A DNA stretch of 64,000 bases from Vibrio sp. ES.051 (GCF_002563795.1 NZ_PDJL01000003.1:1054001-1118000); one strand, 5' to 3'. Counted from the stretch's first letter, positions 47,288 through 56,898 are shown. Numbers and translations: made by a program. Notes: generated by a model not told the origin, from the sequence alone.

Positions 47288-50200
47288 CTAGACGCGCAGT
47301 CGTGCCTGAGGGATAGACACCAACACTTTTTCTATCTCACCGCTACGGGAGAAAAGTTTTGAACAAACTGCTTGAGGCAGTGTTAGTTGATCGAATGTCA
47401 TAACATTGCCGTCCACCAGACAAACCTCGATGTTGGCTTGTGTCTCTGATTCAACCAGTTGATAAATCACTGGAACCTGACAATAAGTAAAGGCCAATTG
47501 TCCCGACTCGATGATATAACTGCGGGCTTCACCACGGACCGTCTGGAATGTGAACGGCTTCGGTGACGTAAGAAACTCGCAACGCTTAAGCAAACGCGGC
47601 TCGATGTGCACCTGACCTGCGTCAACCATTAGGCCTAACTCTATAAACCGAGTGATCACTTCTTCTTTCACTTGCCCTGTCATCCCAGGTTGCTGAGCGC
47701 CAGCGTGTTTTGGGGTATGGGAATACGGGTCGGTTGGAAACGCACCATAGTTTTGTGGCGTTTTGTTAAAACCAATCCCTTCACGGACTCGGTAATAGTA
47801 ATCTGCCAATTGTTGGGTCTCAGTACTATTAGGATCCAACTCTCGTGCCATCAGATAGTTTTCTTGTACTGCCAGTAACAGCTTAGAAACCATATGCCAG
47901 TAGATACAGCCTAATCCTTCATAACCAAACATGGTTCCTGAGCGACCAGTAAAAGCTTTATGGTTGAAGATGTCTTCATATAACACTTCAATATTTTCCC
48001 ACTCTTCATCGCTCGTCTGTGGGTAATCGACACGTAACGACTCAATCTTCGCCTTGAGATAACCGCTATTCTCTAGGCTTGCATGGAAATGGTATTGGCC
48101 GAGCTCGTCTAAGTTAACCAAACGCTGATCATTATTCGCCACCATGGCGTTTAATACGGCATTCGCTTTGACCTGTTCCTCGGTGACGCAGTTTTTGTCC
48201 ATAAAATGGCTCAAATCGCGATCTGGGTACAGCATGAAGCTGTGTTGATCTTCGCGGTACATCTCACTGGCAAACAGGTTATCTAATAGCTTCACTGCTT
48301 GACTTGGTGTCAGTATCCCTGCACTCAATGCCGCCACTTGTCCTTCTAACATCGGATACAACTCTTCAACATGAAGACTCTCAGCCGAATAAGTCAAAAT
48401 GTTATAGGCATTGTATAGGCCATCTTGTCGTAGATTATTGGTAATACTCGCATCGATCACCGTTAAGCTGACATCCAACAGTTGCTTAATGGCTGAAAAC
48501 TCCACCGTTGTTTTACCCGAGAAACCATTAACGCGATACACGCGCTGACGGAAGTCTTCCGCCGCTTTTTCAAGTTGGGTAAGAATCGCTTTACGGGTTT
48601 GACGTGTTACGGTTTCTTGACGAATCTCTTTGGCTGCTTCAGATAAAATACGCGTAGTCGATGATATCCACTCAAACACTTCTTTCGACATACTCACTCG
48701 TGTAGGCGCATCCTCGAGCAATTGCTGTAAGAAAGCGACATAACGGCGCATGTAGTAGAGTGTGACCATTGATAAGCCATTGCCCACAATCGCGTTATTG
48801 GCGTCATTCCATTCTGGTCGCTGAGTATTAAGCCAAATACCACCGTCGAGCACCAAGTTACTCAGCTTCGCCAGTAATGGAACCAGGACTTTCTCGGTGA
48901 GGTTAACCATGTAAACATTTTGGTTACTATCGAGAACTAAGCGGCCATCACTGCCCATGAGCTCTACTCGCTGCTCGATCCGCTGCTGCAACTCGTCATT
49001 GAACGCGACAGTATCTTTTGGATTGGCAAACAATTTATCAACATCACACAGCTCGTAAGGCACGTTGGCGTAGCTGAACATGTCCGTCTGCATTAGTGCG
49101 AGTAAATCATCGCGTTGGTACTTATTCGCTAACTCAAGAAACTTAAGTAAATAGATGATCTGATGATCGCCCCAATAACCGATATTGCTCCAAGGATCGT
49201 CCGGCTCAAGCAGTTCCCAATCAATGCCATCTTTAGTGATTCGATATGGGTTATAACCATCCATCGTCGATGCATTAACAAATTTCGCTAGGAATGACTG
49301 AATAAACTCTGGGTAGCTAAGGGCAATCGCCTCCCAATTCTGGAAAATATCGCGCCAGTTGCCTTGGTAAGACAGTAAGCGCTCACCATTTTCATTCTTC
49401 AACTTAATTTCATAATGGTTCCAAGGGCGACTTGGATCCCCATGACGACGACCGAAAGTCAGCGGTAAGTACTCATAAGCGAGGCGGATCAGCTGCGAAT
49501 CACCACTCTCTTTTGCTAATGAGACTAGCTCGGTATGAGTAAACTCCTCAGGCAGATCAGTAAACAGGTTAGCGTGTCGCTCGTAAACACCTTGATTGGC
49601 GTTACGAATTGTTGCCAGCACATCTTTTTTATCGAGGGCATAGTTGTTTTCAAACACCCCGCCGCGCATATTGTTAAATAATACATTGGCGTAGTGATGA
49701 ACACTCGTCGCTTCTTCCGCCGTCACTTGCCAAGCATCAGCACCTGACATCAGACTGATCAGTTCCTGCTGGTTAGCAGCAATACTTTGCGAGACTCGCT
49801 GCTCCATGTTGACTGGCTGAGCAAGCTGGTTACGTAGTTTATTGATATCAGAGTGATTTTTATCAATATCAGCGACAATCAACCAAGACTTACTTTGGTT
49901 CGACTCCAACTTAATCGACTTATGGATCAAGTAGCTACCACGCACGCCTTTGGTCAACGACTCGTTACGTAGCTCACTTCCCTTGCGAAACGCGTTTAGC
50001 TGCTCACTGCTAAGCAAACGCTGGCCGTAGTCATTATCGACGCTGAATATCGTGGTCGCGAGTAGAGATTCAGCTGGCTCAGCTCGGTCACTCAGTTTGG
50101 CGTACATGGTAAATAGGGCGAGAGAACTGCCTTCAAGCAACTCATTCCACTTATATGCATCTACCAGAGCACTGCGGGTTTGCAATGCCGCCAGCGGCGC

Positions 50201-50737
50201 ACCAGAAGGCAGCACGTTTTGTAGCCCGTCAACCAGCTCAATCTGACGTGTCTCGCCCGCGAGATCAACCAGTTCGGCACGGCGTATAAAACCGAACTCT
50301 TCACTCGTGCTCCAACTGTATTGAAATTTGAGCTTTAACGTGTGGTTAATCTCTTCAAAGACGATCTTATCACCAACGGTATTTTTGTATAAATGACGTT
50401 CAGTTTGGTATAACCCATCGTGATGGCGGTTAAACGGTTCCCACATTGCCACGTTGTTTTCAGACGCAATTTTGATGATGGTTTTTGAGCCCGTGTTTTC
50501 CGCACTCTCATGAATGTGGTCAACCGACTTGTAAGGAAACAATGCGTTCTCCGGACGGATACGGCCCGCTGATAGACTCCCAGTCGATGAGATAAACAAC
50601 CAATGGTCACTTGATGACACGACGCTGATAAAAAACGGATTCATCTGGTCGACATTGGCAATCTTGTAATAACGCTCGCCGTCTAAATCGACAAAACCAC
50701 CTTCTACGGCATGGCTAGAGTAATTTGCAAAATTCAT
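47288..50737 (-). CDS. GH94-related large phosphorylase, probable beta-1,3-glucan phosphorylase (GH149/GH161 type)
   Basis: An 1149-aa cytoplasmic enzyme without signal peptide. The N-terminal supersandwich-like part (NPFFISVVSSSDHWLFISST, SLSAGRIRPENALFPY) and the C-terminal block (YGAFPTDPYSHTPKHAGAQQ then PGMTGQVKEEVITR) are typical of inverting disaccharide phosphorylases related to GH94. It is about 350 aa longer than cellobiose or chitobiose phosphorylase (~800 aa), and 1100-1150 aa is the size of the beta-1,3-glucan phosphorylases GH149 and GH161. Beside GH16, GH17 and an oligosaccharide importer, phosphorolysis of laminari-oligosaccharides to glucose 1-phosphate is the natural role. 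I cannot place the catalytic aspartate with certainty, so the family is inferred from length, conserved blocks and context. GGAAAG precedes the ATG. Confidence 0.8.
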   Translation of the reverse strand: MNFANYSSHAVEGGFVDLDGERYYKIANVDQMNPFFISVVSSSDHWLFISSTGSLSAGRIRPENALFPYKSVDHIHESAENTGSKTIIKIASENNVAMWEPFNRHHDGLYQTERHLYKNTVGDKIVFEEINHTLKLKFQYSWSTSEEFGFIRRAELVDLAGETRQIELVDGLQNVLPSGAPLAALQTRSALVDAYKWNELLEGSSLALFTMYAKLSDRAEPAESLLATTIFSVDNDYGQRLLSSEQLNAFRKGSELRNESLTKGVRGSYLIHKSIKLESNQSKSWLIVADIDKNHSDINKLRNQLAQPVNMEQRVSQSIAANQQELISLMSGADAWQVTAEEATSVHHYANVLFNNMRGGVFENNYALDKKDVLATIRNANQGVYERHANLFTDLPEEFTHTELVSLAKESGDSQLIRLAYEYLPLTFGRRHGDPSRPWNHYEIKLKNENGERLLSYQGNWRDIFQNWEAIALSYPEFIQSFLAKFVNASTMDGYNPYRITKDGIDWELLEPDDPWSNIGYWGDHQIIYLLKFLELANKYQRDDLLALMQTDMFSYANVPYELCDVDKLFANPKDTVAFNDELQQRIEQRVELMGSDGRLVLDSNQNVYMVNLTEKVLVPLLAKLSNLVLDGGIWLNTQRPEWNDANNAIVGNGLSMVTLYYMRRYVAFLQQLLEDAPTRVSMSKEVFEWISSTTRILSEAAKEIRQETVTRQTRKAILTQLEKAAEDFRQRVYRVNGFSGKTTVEFSAIKQLLDVSLTVIDASITNNLRQDGLYNAYNILTYSAESLHVEELYPMLEGQVAALSAGILTPSQAVKLLDNLFASEMYREDQHSFMLYPDRDLSHFMDKNCVTEEQVKANAVLNAMVANNDQRLVNLDELGQYHFHASLENSGYLKAKIESLRVDYPQTSDEEWENIEVLYEDIFNHKAFTGRSGTMFGYEGLGCIYWHMVSKLLLAVQENYLMARELDPNSTETQQLADYYYRVREGIGFNKTPQNYGAFPTDPYSHTPKHAGAQQPGMTGQVKEEVITRFIELGLMVDAGQVHIEPRLLKRCEFLTSPKPFTFQTVRGEARSYIIESGQLAFTYCQVPVIYQLVESETQANIEVCLVDGNVMTFDQLTLPQAVCSKLFSRSGEIEKVLVSIPQARLRV

Positions 50738-50760
50738 ACTATTCTTTCCAATAATTTTAT

Positions 50761-50772
50761 GAAAGCGCTTTC
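50761..50772. promoter_or_regulatory. LacI-type operator in front of the phosphorylase gene
   Basis: GAAAGCGCTTTC, flanked by T and TTTT (outer bases less symmetric than in other copies), 24 bases before the phosphorylase ATG in the 70-base gap after the transporter operon. It implies a separate, inducible promoter for the enzyme. Confidence 0.75.
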
Positions 50773-50807
50773 TTTTCTCGCTTTTTTTATAAACTAGTTT
50801 CGCTGTT

Positions 50808-51791
50808 TTAACCTAAGTGATGACAACGCGCGTAATGATTTTCCCCGACCTGGCTCGCCTCAGGTAGTGTCTGCACGCACACTTCGGTCGCCTTCAGACA
50901 ACGACTTGCAAACGGGCACCCCACGCTGCTTGGCTTCCATTGTGGAATATCCCCTTTCTTAGCCATTAGCTCACGTTTTCCGCCGTGACCCACTTCCGGC
51001 ACGGCTGACAGTAAGAGTTGTGAATACGGATGCTGCGGATTCTGAGTAACGCTATCGCTATCGCCCCACTCCACCATATGCCCAACATACATCACCGCCG
51101 TTTTTTCAGCGAAGTAACGAGCGGTGGCAATGTCGTGGGTAATATACATAAACGAAATGCCGTGTTTGTCTTTAAGATCTGACATCAGGTTTAAAATGCC
51201 AAGCCGCACTGATACATCCAGCATAGAGATAGGTTCATCGGCTAAGATTACCTCTGGATCAACCGCAATCGCTCGAGCTATCGCGACACGCTGTCGCTGA
51301 CCGCCGCTGAGTTCGTGTGGGAACTTTTCTGCGGTTTCTTTTACTGGTGATAAGCCGACTAGATCGAGCAATTCATAAACCAGTTTAGGAATGGCTTCTT
51401 TCTCTGCACGCTGATGGATTAACAGCGGACGAGCGATATGGTGATAGATCGTATGTACCGGATTCAACGAGCCAAACGGGTCTTGGAAGATCATCTGCAC
51501 CTGACGTGCATACTCCAACTCACCGTGATTTTTAATATAGTCGCTCAGCGCTTCGCCTTTAAACGTTACATCACCGTCAGTTTTATCGTAAATACGCGTC
51601 AAGATCCGTGCACCAGTGCTTTTGCCTGAGCCAGACTCACCAACAATGGCGAGAGCTTCACCTTTACGTAGCTCAAATGACACGTTGTTCATCGCGCGCA
51701 TGAGGTTATTTTTCGAAGAGTGTCCGACCGGAAAATCTTTCACTAAATTCTTGATTGAGAGAATCACTTCTGGGTTTGTTACATTATCCAT
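50808..51791 (-). CDS. Oligosaccharide ABC importer ATPase, OppF type
   Basis: A 327-aa ATPase of the oligopeptide/nickel importer class. Walker A GESGSGKST, signature LSGGQRQR, Walker B VILADEPISMLD and the C-terminal Cys-rich block typical of OppD/F (KPSSVGCPFASRCLKATEVC, an iron-sulfur-like motif). Last gene of a five-gene operon, 13 bases after the OppD-type gene. In Vibrio and Thermotoga, Opp-type systems carry chitobiose, cellobiose or laminaribiose as well as peptides, and context here points to beta-glucan oligosaccharides. Confidence 0.9.
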   Translation of the reverse strand: MDNVTNPEVILSIKNLVKDFPVGHSSKNNLMRAMNNVSFELRKGEALAIVGESGSGKSTGARILTRIYDKTDGDVTFKGEALSDYIKNHGELEYARQVQMIFQDPFGSLNPVHTIYHHIARPLLIHQRAEKEAIPKLVYELLDLVGLSPVKETAEKFPHELSGGQRQRVAIARAIAVDPEVILADEPISMLDVSVRLGILNLMSDLKDKHGISFMYITHDIATARYFAEKTAVMYVGHMVEWGDSDSVTQNPQHPYSQLLLSAVPEVGHGGKRELMAKKGDIPQWKPSSVGCPFASRCLKATEVCVQTLPEASQVGENHYARCHHLG

Positions 51792-51804
51792 TTATCCCTC
51801 CCGA

Positions 51805-52758
51805 TTAAATTAAATGGCAAGACACGAGGTTGCCGTTGTGCGCATCGACCAAATTGGGTTCGCTTTTTTGACACTTTGCTATGCATTCTTTACAACGTGC
51901 TTGGAAATTACACCCCTGAGGGAGCTTAAGTAAGTTCACAGGATTGCCGGGAATACCATATAAACGCTCTTTCGGCCCATGAATGGTTGGGAAAGAGGAA
52001 ATCAAGCCTTTGGTGTAAGGATGCTGTGGGTCACCAAAGACCTTACTCGCATCACCTAGCTCAACTAAGTTACCGGCGTACATAACGCCTATGCGGTCTG
52101 CAATTTCTCCCATCAAACTCAAGTCATGACTAATGAATAAAATCGAAAAGCCGAACTGACTTTTAAGCTCGTACAGCTCATTGAGAATTTCACGTTCTAC
52201 CACCACATCTAAAGCCGTGGTTGGTTCATCCATGATGATCAATTTCGGCTCTAAGACCAGTGCAATGGCAATCACGACACGTTGACGCATTCCGCCACTC
52301 AATTGGTGCGGGAAGCTCGCCATACGGTCACCGTGAATACCAACGATACCCAACAACTCGACCGCACGCTTATGAGCCTGTTTATACGTCACTTTGCGAT
52401 GAGTCAGAATCACATCAGTGAGCTGTTCTCCGATGGTGATCACTGGATTGAGCGAGTTCATCGCACTCTGAAAAACTATTGATACATCATTCCAACGGAA
52501 ATCACGCAGCTGTTTGTCGTTCATCTTTAGTACATCTTGACCTTGGTATAGGATTTCTCCTTCAGAGATCAAGGCAGGGGCTTTGTGCAAGCGAGAAATG
52601 GCAAACGCCAAGGTACTTTTACCGCAGCCCGACTCACCCGCGATACCAAGAGTCTCGCCCGGTGCGATTGAAATGCTCACGTCATTAACCGCGCGAGCAA
52701 TACCATTAGGGGAGATATAATCCACGCATAGGTTGTTAATTTCTAATAGGTTACTCAT
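51805..52758 (-). CDS. Oligosaccharide ABC importer ATPase, OppD type
   Basis: A 317-aa ATPase partnering the OppF-type subunit. Walker A GESGCGKST, Q-loop VFQSAMNSLNP, signature LSGGMRQR, Walker B LIIMDEPTTALD, and the C-terminal LPQGCNFQARCKECIAKC cysteines. Starts inside the end of the permease gene (ATGA overlap). Confidence 0.92.
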   Translation of the reverse strand: MSNLLEINNLCVDYISPNGIARAVNDVSISIAPGETLGIAGESGCGKSTLAFAISRLHKAPALISEGEILYQGQDVLKMNDKQLRDFRWNDVSIVFQSAMNSLNPVITIGEQLTDVILTHRKVTYKQAHKRAVELLGIVGIHGDRMASFPHQLSGGMRQRVVIAIALVLEPKLIIMDEPTTALDVVVEREILNELYELKSQFGFSILFISHDLSLMGEIADRIGVMYAGNLVELGDASKVFGDPQHPYTKGLISSFPTIHGPKERLYGIPGNPVNLLKLPQGCNFQARCKECIAKCQKSEPNLVDAHNGNLVSCHLI

Positions 52759-53747
52759 CTTAGACCTCGGCGTTTATCAGCTTCTTTTTTTAGTTTGTGC
52801 CACTGTTTGATGTGTGGGCCAGTACGAAGTTTTGGGTTACTCACTTGGTCAATCGACATGTTAATCAGTGCCAATGCACCACCTGTGATGGCTAAGGCCA
52901 TTGCAGGGACTAGCATTTCCCACCAAGCGCCGGTGTAGAGCGACGATGACGTCTGTGCCCAATACAGCATGGAACCCCAACTGACTTCGGTTGCGTCACC
53001 TAAGCCAAGAATACCTAAACCCGCTTCGGCGCCCATGGCGTAAATCACGGTCCCTAAGAAGCCACCAAATACGATCGACACTAGGTTCGGTAAGATTTCG
53101 ACTAAAATGATGCGGATTTTCGACTCACCCATGACTTCTGCTGAGATGATGAATTCTTTGCTGCGGATCGCCATGGTTTGCGAACGAATCACCCTCGCCC
53201 CCCAAGGCCAAGAGGTTATCCCGAGCAATATGGTGATGACTAACGATCCGACTTGGCCAAGAAAAGCCGCCAGTACAATCAACAAAGGCAGTTGTGGGAA
53301 TACGAGGAACACGTTGGTCAAGAAATTTAAACGCTCATCAATTTTTCCACCAAAATAGCCTGAAGACACACCGATGATCACCGCTAGGCTCATCGCAATG
53401 ATGCCCGCTGACAGCGCGACACTCAGTGATTTACGCGCGCCATGGAGCACTTGGCTATAAACATCACGACCACTTCGCGTCGTGCCCAAAATATGTTCTG
53501 CGTTCGGAGCGACGTGAGGCCTGGCGACTCGGCGCTCAGGATCATGCGTTGCTAGTGACGATGAAAAAATGGCACCAGCTAAGACTATCGAAAGTAACAA
53601 ACCACCGATAATGGCTGGCGGGTTGCCGTAGAAAAAGGCATAAACTTTGCCAAAGCTTTTCTTGATTCGTCGCCAAGAGAATCGTGGGTCGGATGTCATT
53701 TGTTCAGCAGCCTCAGAAGATGTTGAATTAGTGATTAATTTGTCCAT
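52755..53747 (-). CDS. Oligosaccharide ABC importer permease, OppC type
   Basis: A 330-aa inner-membrane permease with an N-terminal cytoplasmic stretch, a helix at about 43-63, and five further helices. The DppC/OppC signature is visible (HDPERRVARPHVAPNAEHILGTTRSGRD) and the EAA loop reads AEVMGESKIRIILVEILPNL. Nine bases separate it from the OppB-type gene. Confidence 0.92.
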   Translation of the reverse strand: MDKLITNSTSSEAAEQMTSDPRFSWRRIKKSFGKVYAFFYGNPPAIIGGLLLSIVLAGAIFSSSLATHDPERRVARPHVAPNAEHILGTTRSGRDVYSQVLHGARKSLSVALSAGIIAMSLAVIIGVSSGYFGGKIDERLNFLTNVFLVFPQLPLLIVLAAFLGQVGSLVITILLGITSWPWGARVIRSQTMAIRSKEFIISAEVMGESKIRIILVEILPNLVSIVFGGFLGTVIYAMGAEAGLGILGLGDATEVSWGSMLYWAQTSSSLYTGAWWEMLVPAMALAITGGALALINMSIDQVSNPKLRTGPHIKQWHKLKKEADKRRGLR

Positions 53748-53755
53748 GATTCACC

Positions 53756-54730
53756 TTAATTAGAAATTCTCGGGTCAAGCCAAACATAAAGTAAGTCAGC
53801 AATGAAATTCGCGGTGAGTACCGCTGTCACGAGGATCAATAGAATGGCTTGAATGAGTGGATAGTCACGCGCGACAATACCTTTTAGTAAGATGTTGCCC
53901 AAGCCTTGATAGTTGAATACCACTTCAGTCATGATTGACCCGGCAAACGAGAAACCAATCGCCATCGCAATCGCGGTTGCAACTGGCAAAATGGCATTAC
54001 GCCCCGCGTAACGACTCATCACTTTGTAGCTACTCAAACCTTTGGCTTCTGCCATGGTCACATAGTCTTCACCCAGCACATTAATCATGGCATTACGCAT
54101 ATTAAATACCCAGGTTGCGATACCAACAATCACCATCGAGCCCACAGGTAATACCGCGTGTTTCGCCACACTGCTAATGAATTCCCAAGTGAAACTTGGC
54201 TCCAGAGACGGGTCGTATGTATAAGCCAACGGCAAAAGCTCTAACTTCAGACCAAAGAAGTAGAACAACAACAGTGCCGTCACGATATATGGAAAATTAC
54301 TAATAAAGGCCAATACTGGCGGTACCACTTGACCGAAAAATCCCTCGCGGCGGTATGACGCATAGGTACCAATGCTGACACCAATGATCAGAGCCACAAT
54401 AAGAGAACCGAGAGCAAGGAACATGGTCCATGGAAGTGCCATCGCAATCACGTCAGAAACGTCGACCGGAAACATTAACACTGATGGCCCAAGCTCGAGC
54501 GTAAACACGCTTTTCATGTAAGCGATATATTGAACAAAGATGTTGCCATCCACAAAGCCATACATCTCACGTACAGCGTCCATCTGAGCAGGATCCATGC
54601 GACCTTGTGCGGCAGCAAATAAAGCATCAACGGGGTCACCTGGCATCAATCGAGGCAACATAAAGTTGAAAGAGATCGCTATCAGAAAGGCAGTAAAGTA
54701 AAAGCCAAATCGGCGAGCTAAAAACGACAT
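53756..54730 (-). CDS. Oligosaccharide ABC importer permease, OppB type
   Basis: A 324-aa permease with six helices. The N-terminus (ARRFGFYFTAFLIAISFNFMLPRLMPGDPVD) is characteristic of DppB/OppB proteins and the EAA loop reads AEAKGLSSYKVMSRYAGRNA. It forms the transmembrane pore with the OppC-type subunit. Confidence 0.92.
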   Translation of the reverse strand: MSFLARRFGFYFTAFLIAISFNFMLPRLMPGDPVDALFAAAQGRMDPAQMDAVREMYGFVDGNIFVQYIAYMKSVFTLELGPSVLMFPVDVSDVIAMALPWTMFLALGSLIVALIIGVSIGTYASYRREGFFGQVVPPVLAFISNFPYIVTALLLFYFFGLKLELLPLAYTYDPSLEPSFTWEFISSVAKHAVLPVGSMVIVGIATWVFNMRNAMINVLGEDYVTMAEAKGLSSYKVMSRYAGRNAILPVATAIAMAIGFSFAGSIMTEVVFNYQGLGNILLKGIVARDYPLIQAILLILVTAVLTANFIADLLYVWLDPRISN

Positions 54731-54748
54731 AACAAACCTTTTAACCTA

Positions 54749-54776
54749 GGAGCCACAACACGTTAGCTGTGGCTCC
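54749..54776 (-). terminator. Intercistronic stem-loop after the binding-protein gene
   Basis: A perfect 9-bp GC-rich stem (GGAGCCACA with TGTGGCTCC) in the 72-base gap between the solute-binding-protein and first permease genes. No T run. As in malE-malF, it probably allows excess binding protein by stabilising or attenuating the transcript. Confidence 0.6.
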
Positions 54777-54802
54777 GGTGTAATATAAAGAGAACGTATT
54801 AA

Positions 54803-56440
54803 CTATTTAAGGTGTAAGTTGTTCAGGATGATCACGCGCTTACCGCCATCATACCAAACGGGTTGAACGTAAGGGTCTTTCTCACTCGGCCAACCTACAA
54901 TGTTCTTGGTACTGTATTGGAACCAAGTCGGGTTAGAGAACAACGGAATAAACGGTACATTTTCCGCCGTAAACTCCTGCAGTTCAGACAGAATCGCTTC
55001 CTGTTTATTGGCGTCACCAATTTTACCGAAGCTCTCGATAAGCTTGTCGATTTGAGGCGAGTGAACGCCATGACCCGCATGCCAAGTTTTACCAATACGA
55101 GAGGTAGAGAAGTATTCCTGATAAGCTAAGATTGGATTGGTAGCAACCATCGACCAGTTGATCGACATGGTGTAGTTGCTCTCTTTTAGGTTTGCATCGT
55201 AGACAGCCCAGTCGACGGTTTTAACATTCGCCTTCACACCAACATCAGCAAAGTATTCCGTCACCATCTGAACGACTTGGATCCAGTCCGTCCAACCATT
55301 AACCACTTCGATATCAAACTCAACCGTTGAGCCATCTTTGGTGTCACGTAAGCCATCACCGTCGCGGTCAATAATGCCTGCTTCATCCAATAGCGATCTG
55401 GCTTTATCAACATCATACTCTGCTAGATAACCGTATTTTTTGTTAACATTTTCATCGATGTGAGTTTTATATAATTCCGCAATACCGCCCATATTGTAGT
55501 TAGGGGTTGGGTAACCATAGGCCGCGATGTCGACAATCGCTTCGCGATCGAGTGCCATCGACAGTGCCTGACGGACGCGTAAATCATCAAACGGGGCTTT
55601 CTTCGTATTCACATATAAGTGAATCGCGTCGTTTGCTGGGTACCAAAAGTGGTTGTTTTCTTTGTCTTGATCAACGAATGTTGATTCAACATCAGCAATA
55701 AAGTTTGAACCCCAGTCAATTTCACCTTTGATCAACGCAGGTTGGATCTGAGAGTTGTCGTTGTACGAACGGAAGGTCACACAATCTAAGTACGGACGGT
55801 TTTCAAGATAATAGTTCGGGTTGCGGCACAACTCCATCTGTTGTGGCTTGATGTATTTCACTGTCGTCATTGGACCGCTACCAACCGGATCAGGGTTAGT
55901 AAAGGTGGTTAAATCAGACACTTCTGACCAAATATGTTTTGGCACAATGTGATAGGCGCTCAAGTTCCACAAGAAAGTGGAATCCGCCTTCGCTAACTCA
56001 AACACTACGGTGGTGTTGTCTTTCGCTTTGATCGACTGAAGGTTTTCACCTGACCAGATGCCCTTTTGGTCAAACGCGGGGGCGTTCTTAGTTAATTCAA
56101 AACTGTAAACCACATCTTCGGCGGTCAGGGGTGAACCATCAGACCACTTTAGGCCATCACGTAGCTTCAGAGTGATGGTTTTCAGGTTATCGGAATATTC
56201 TGCAGATTCCGCAAGACGATAGTTGGTCTTACCAGTCATGTTGTTAAACACCAATAAAGGTTCAAACATCACGCCGTGCAAAGTATCTTTTGTGGTATAC
56301 GGATTAAAGTTATCAACAAAGCCAGTATTAATAACTGGCACCGTTAATGTCCCACCCTGTTTGATAGTCTCAGCCTGAGCGGCAGAGGCAAGCATCATAC
56401 TGGCAGCAAATGTAGCGAGCAGAGTTTTATTATGCATCAC
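54803..56440 (-). CDS. Periplasmic solute-binding protein, OppA/family 5 type, for oligosaccharides
   Basis: A 545-aa family 5 binding protein. The signal peptide runs to about residue 23 (ASAAQA). The family blocks FEPLLVFNNMTGKTNYRLAE, LKLRDGLKWSDGSPLTAEDV and RQALSMALDREAIV are present. Closest in kind to the chitobiose-binding protein of Vibrio and the cellobiose/laminaribiose-binding proteins of Thermotoga. First gene of the importer operon, with two perfect LacI-type operators upstream. Substrate (laminari-oligosaccharides) is inferred. Confidence 0.9.
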   Translation of the reverse strand: MMHNKTLLATFAASMMLASAAQAETIKQGGTLTVPVINTGFVDNFNPYTTKDTLHGVMFEPLLVFNNMTGKTNYRLAESAEYSDNLKTITLKLRDGLKWSDGSPLTAEDVVYSFELTKNAPAFDQKGIWSGENLQSIKAKDNTTVVFELAKADSTFLWNLSAYHIVPKHIWSEVSDLTTFTNPDPVGSGPMTTVKYIKPQQMELCRNPNYYLENRPYLDCVTFRSYNDNSQIQPALIKGEIDWGSNFIADVESTFVDQDKENNHFWYPANDAIHLYVNTKKAPFDDLRVRQALSMALDREAIVDIAAYGYPTPNYNMGGIAELYKTHIDENVNKKYGYLAEYDVDKARSLLDEAGIIDRDGDGLRDTKDGSTVEFDIEVVNGWTDWIQVVQMVTEYFADVGVKANVKTVDWAVYDANLKESNYTMSINWSMVATNPILAYQEYFSTSRIGKTWHAGHGVHSPQIDKLIESFGKIGDANKQEAILSELQEFTAENVPFIPLFSNPTWFQYSTKNIVGWPSEKDPYVQPVWYDGGKRVIILNNLHLK

Positions 56441-56470
56441 ATTGTCCTTTTATAATGTTGGATACGGCAT

Positions 56471-56484
56471 AGAAAGCGCTTTCT
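56471..56484. promoter_or_regulatory. LacI-type operator in front of the importer operon
   Basis: AGAAAGCGCTTTCT, a perfect palindrome 31 bases upstream of the binding-protein ATG. Confidence 0.8.
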
Positions 56485-56564
56485 CAACTTCCCACACAAA
56501 AGCAGCCCAAGATACAGTAAGAACAATTAACCTAAATATGAACTGACCGTCTCGCCGCAATCAC

Positions 56565-56582
56565 AAAGAAAGCGCTTTCTTT
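56565..56582. promoter_or_regulatory. Second LacI-type operator upstream of the importer operon
   Basis: AAAGAAAGCGCTTTCTTT, the same 18-bp sequence as at 39774-39791. It is 94 bases from the 56471 operator. The gap to the third site (56583-56884) is AT-rich with no supported gene. Confidence 0.8.
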
Positions 56583-56884
56583 ACGGTGAGATAATCGTCA
56601 AAATGATGGGTAACTTCAATCGAAACAAACAAAAATCACGATCTGATCACAATAAAACAAAACCAATAAATTCATGCACTTAAATTGTTAGAATATTATC
56701 TCCTCAATTAAAGCCAATAAATATCAGCAGCTTATAATTAATCTTTTAACCTTGTATTCTGTGAGCTCATACAACTTTCTCCATACGCCAAGTCACACTA
56801 ACTTCTTCGGTAAAACCGCGCTTAATTGCTCACTTTTGGACGGTTAGTTTTGTGCTCCTGCGCACGAAACCAATCTCACCCTAA

Positions 56885-56898
56885 AGAAAGCGCTTTCA
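56885..56898. promoter_or_regulatory. LacI-type operator in front of the signal-less binding-protein-like gene
   Basis: AGAAAGCGCTTTCA, one mismatch at the outer position, 53 bases before the ATG at 56951. Confidence 0.75.
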
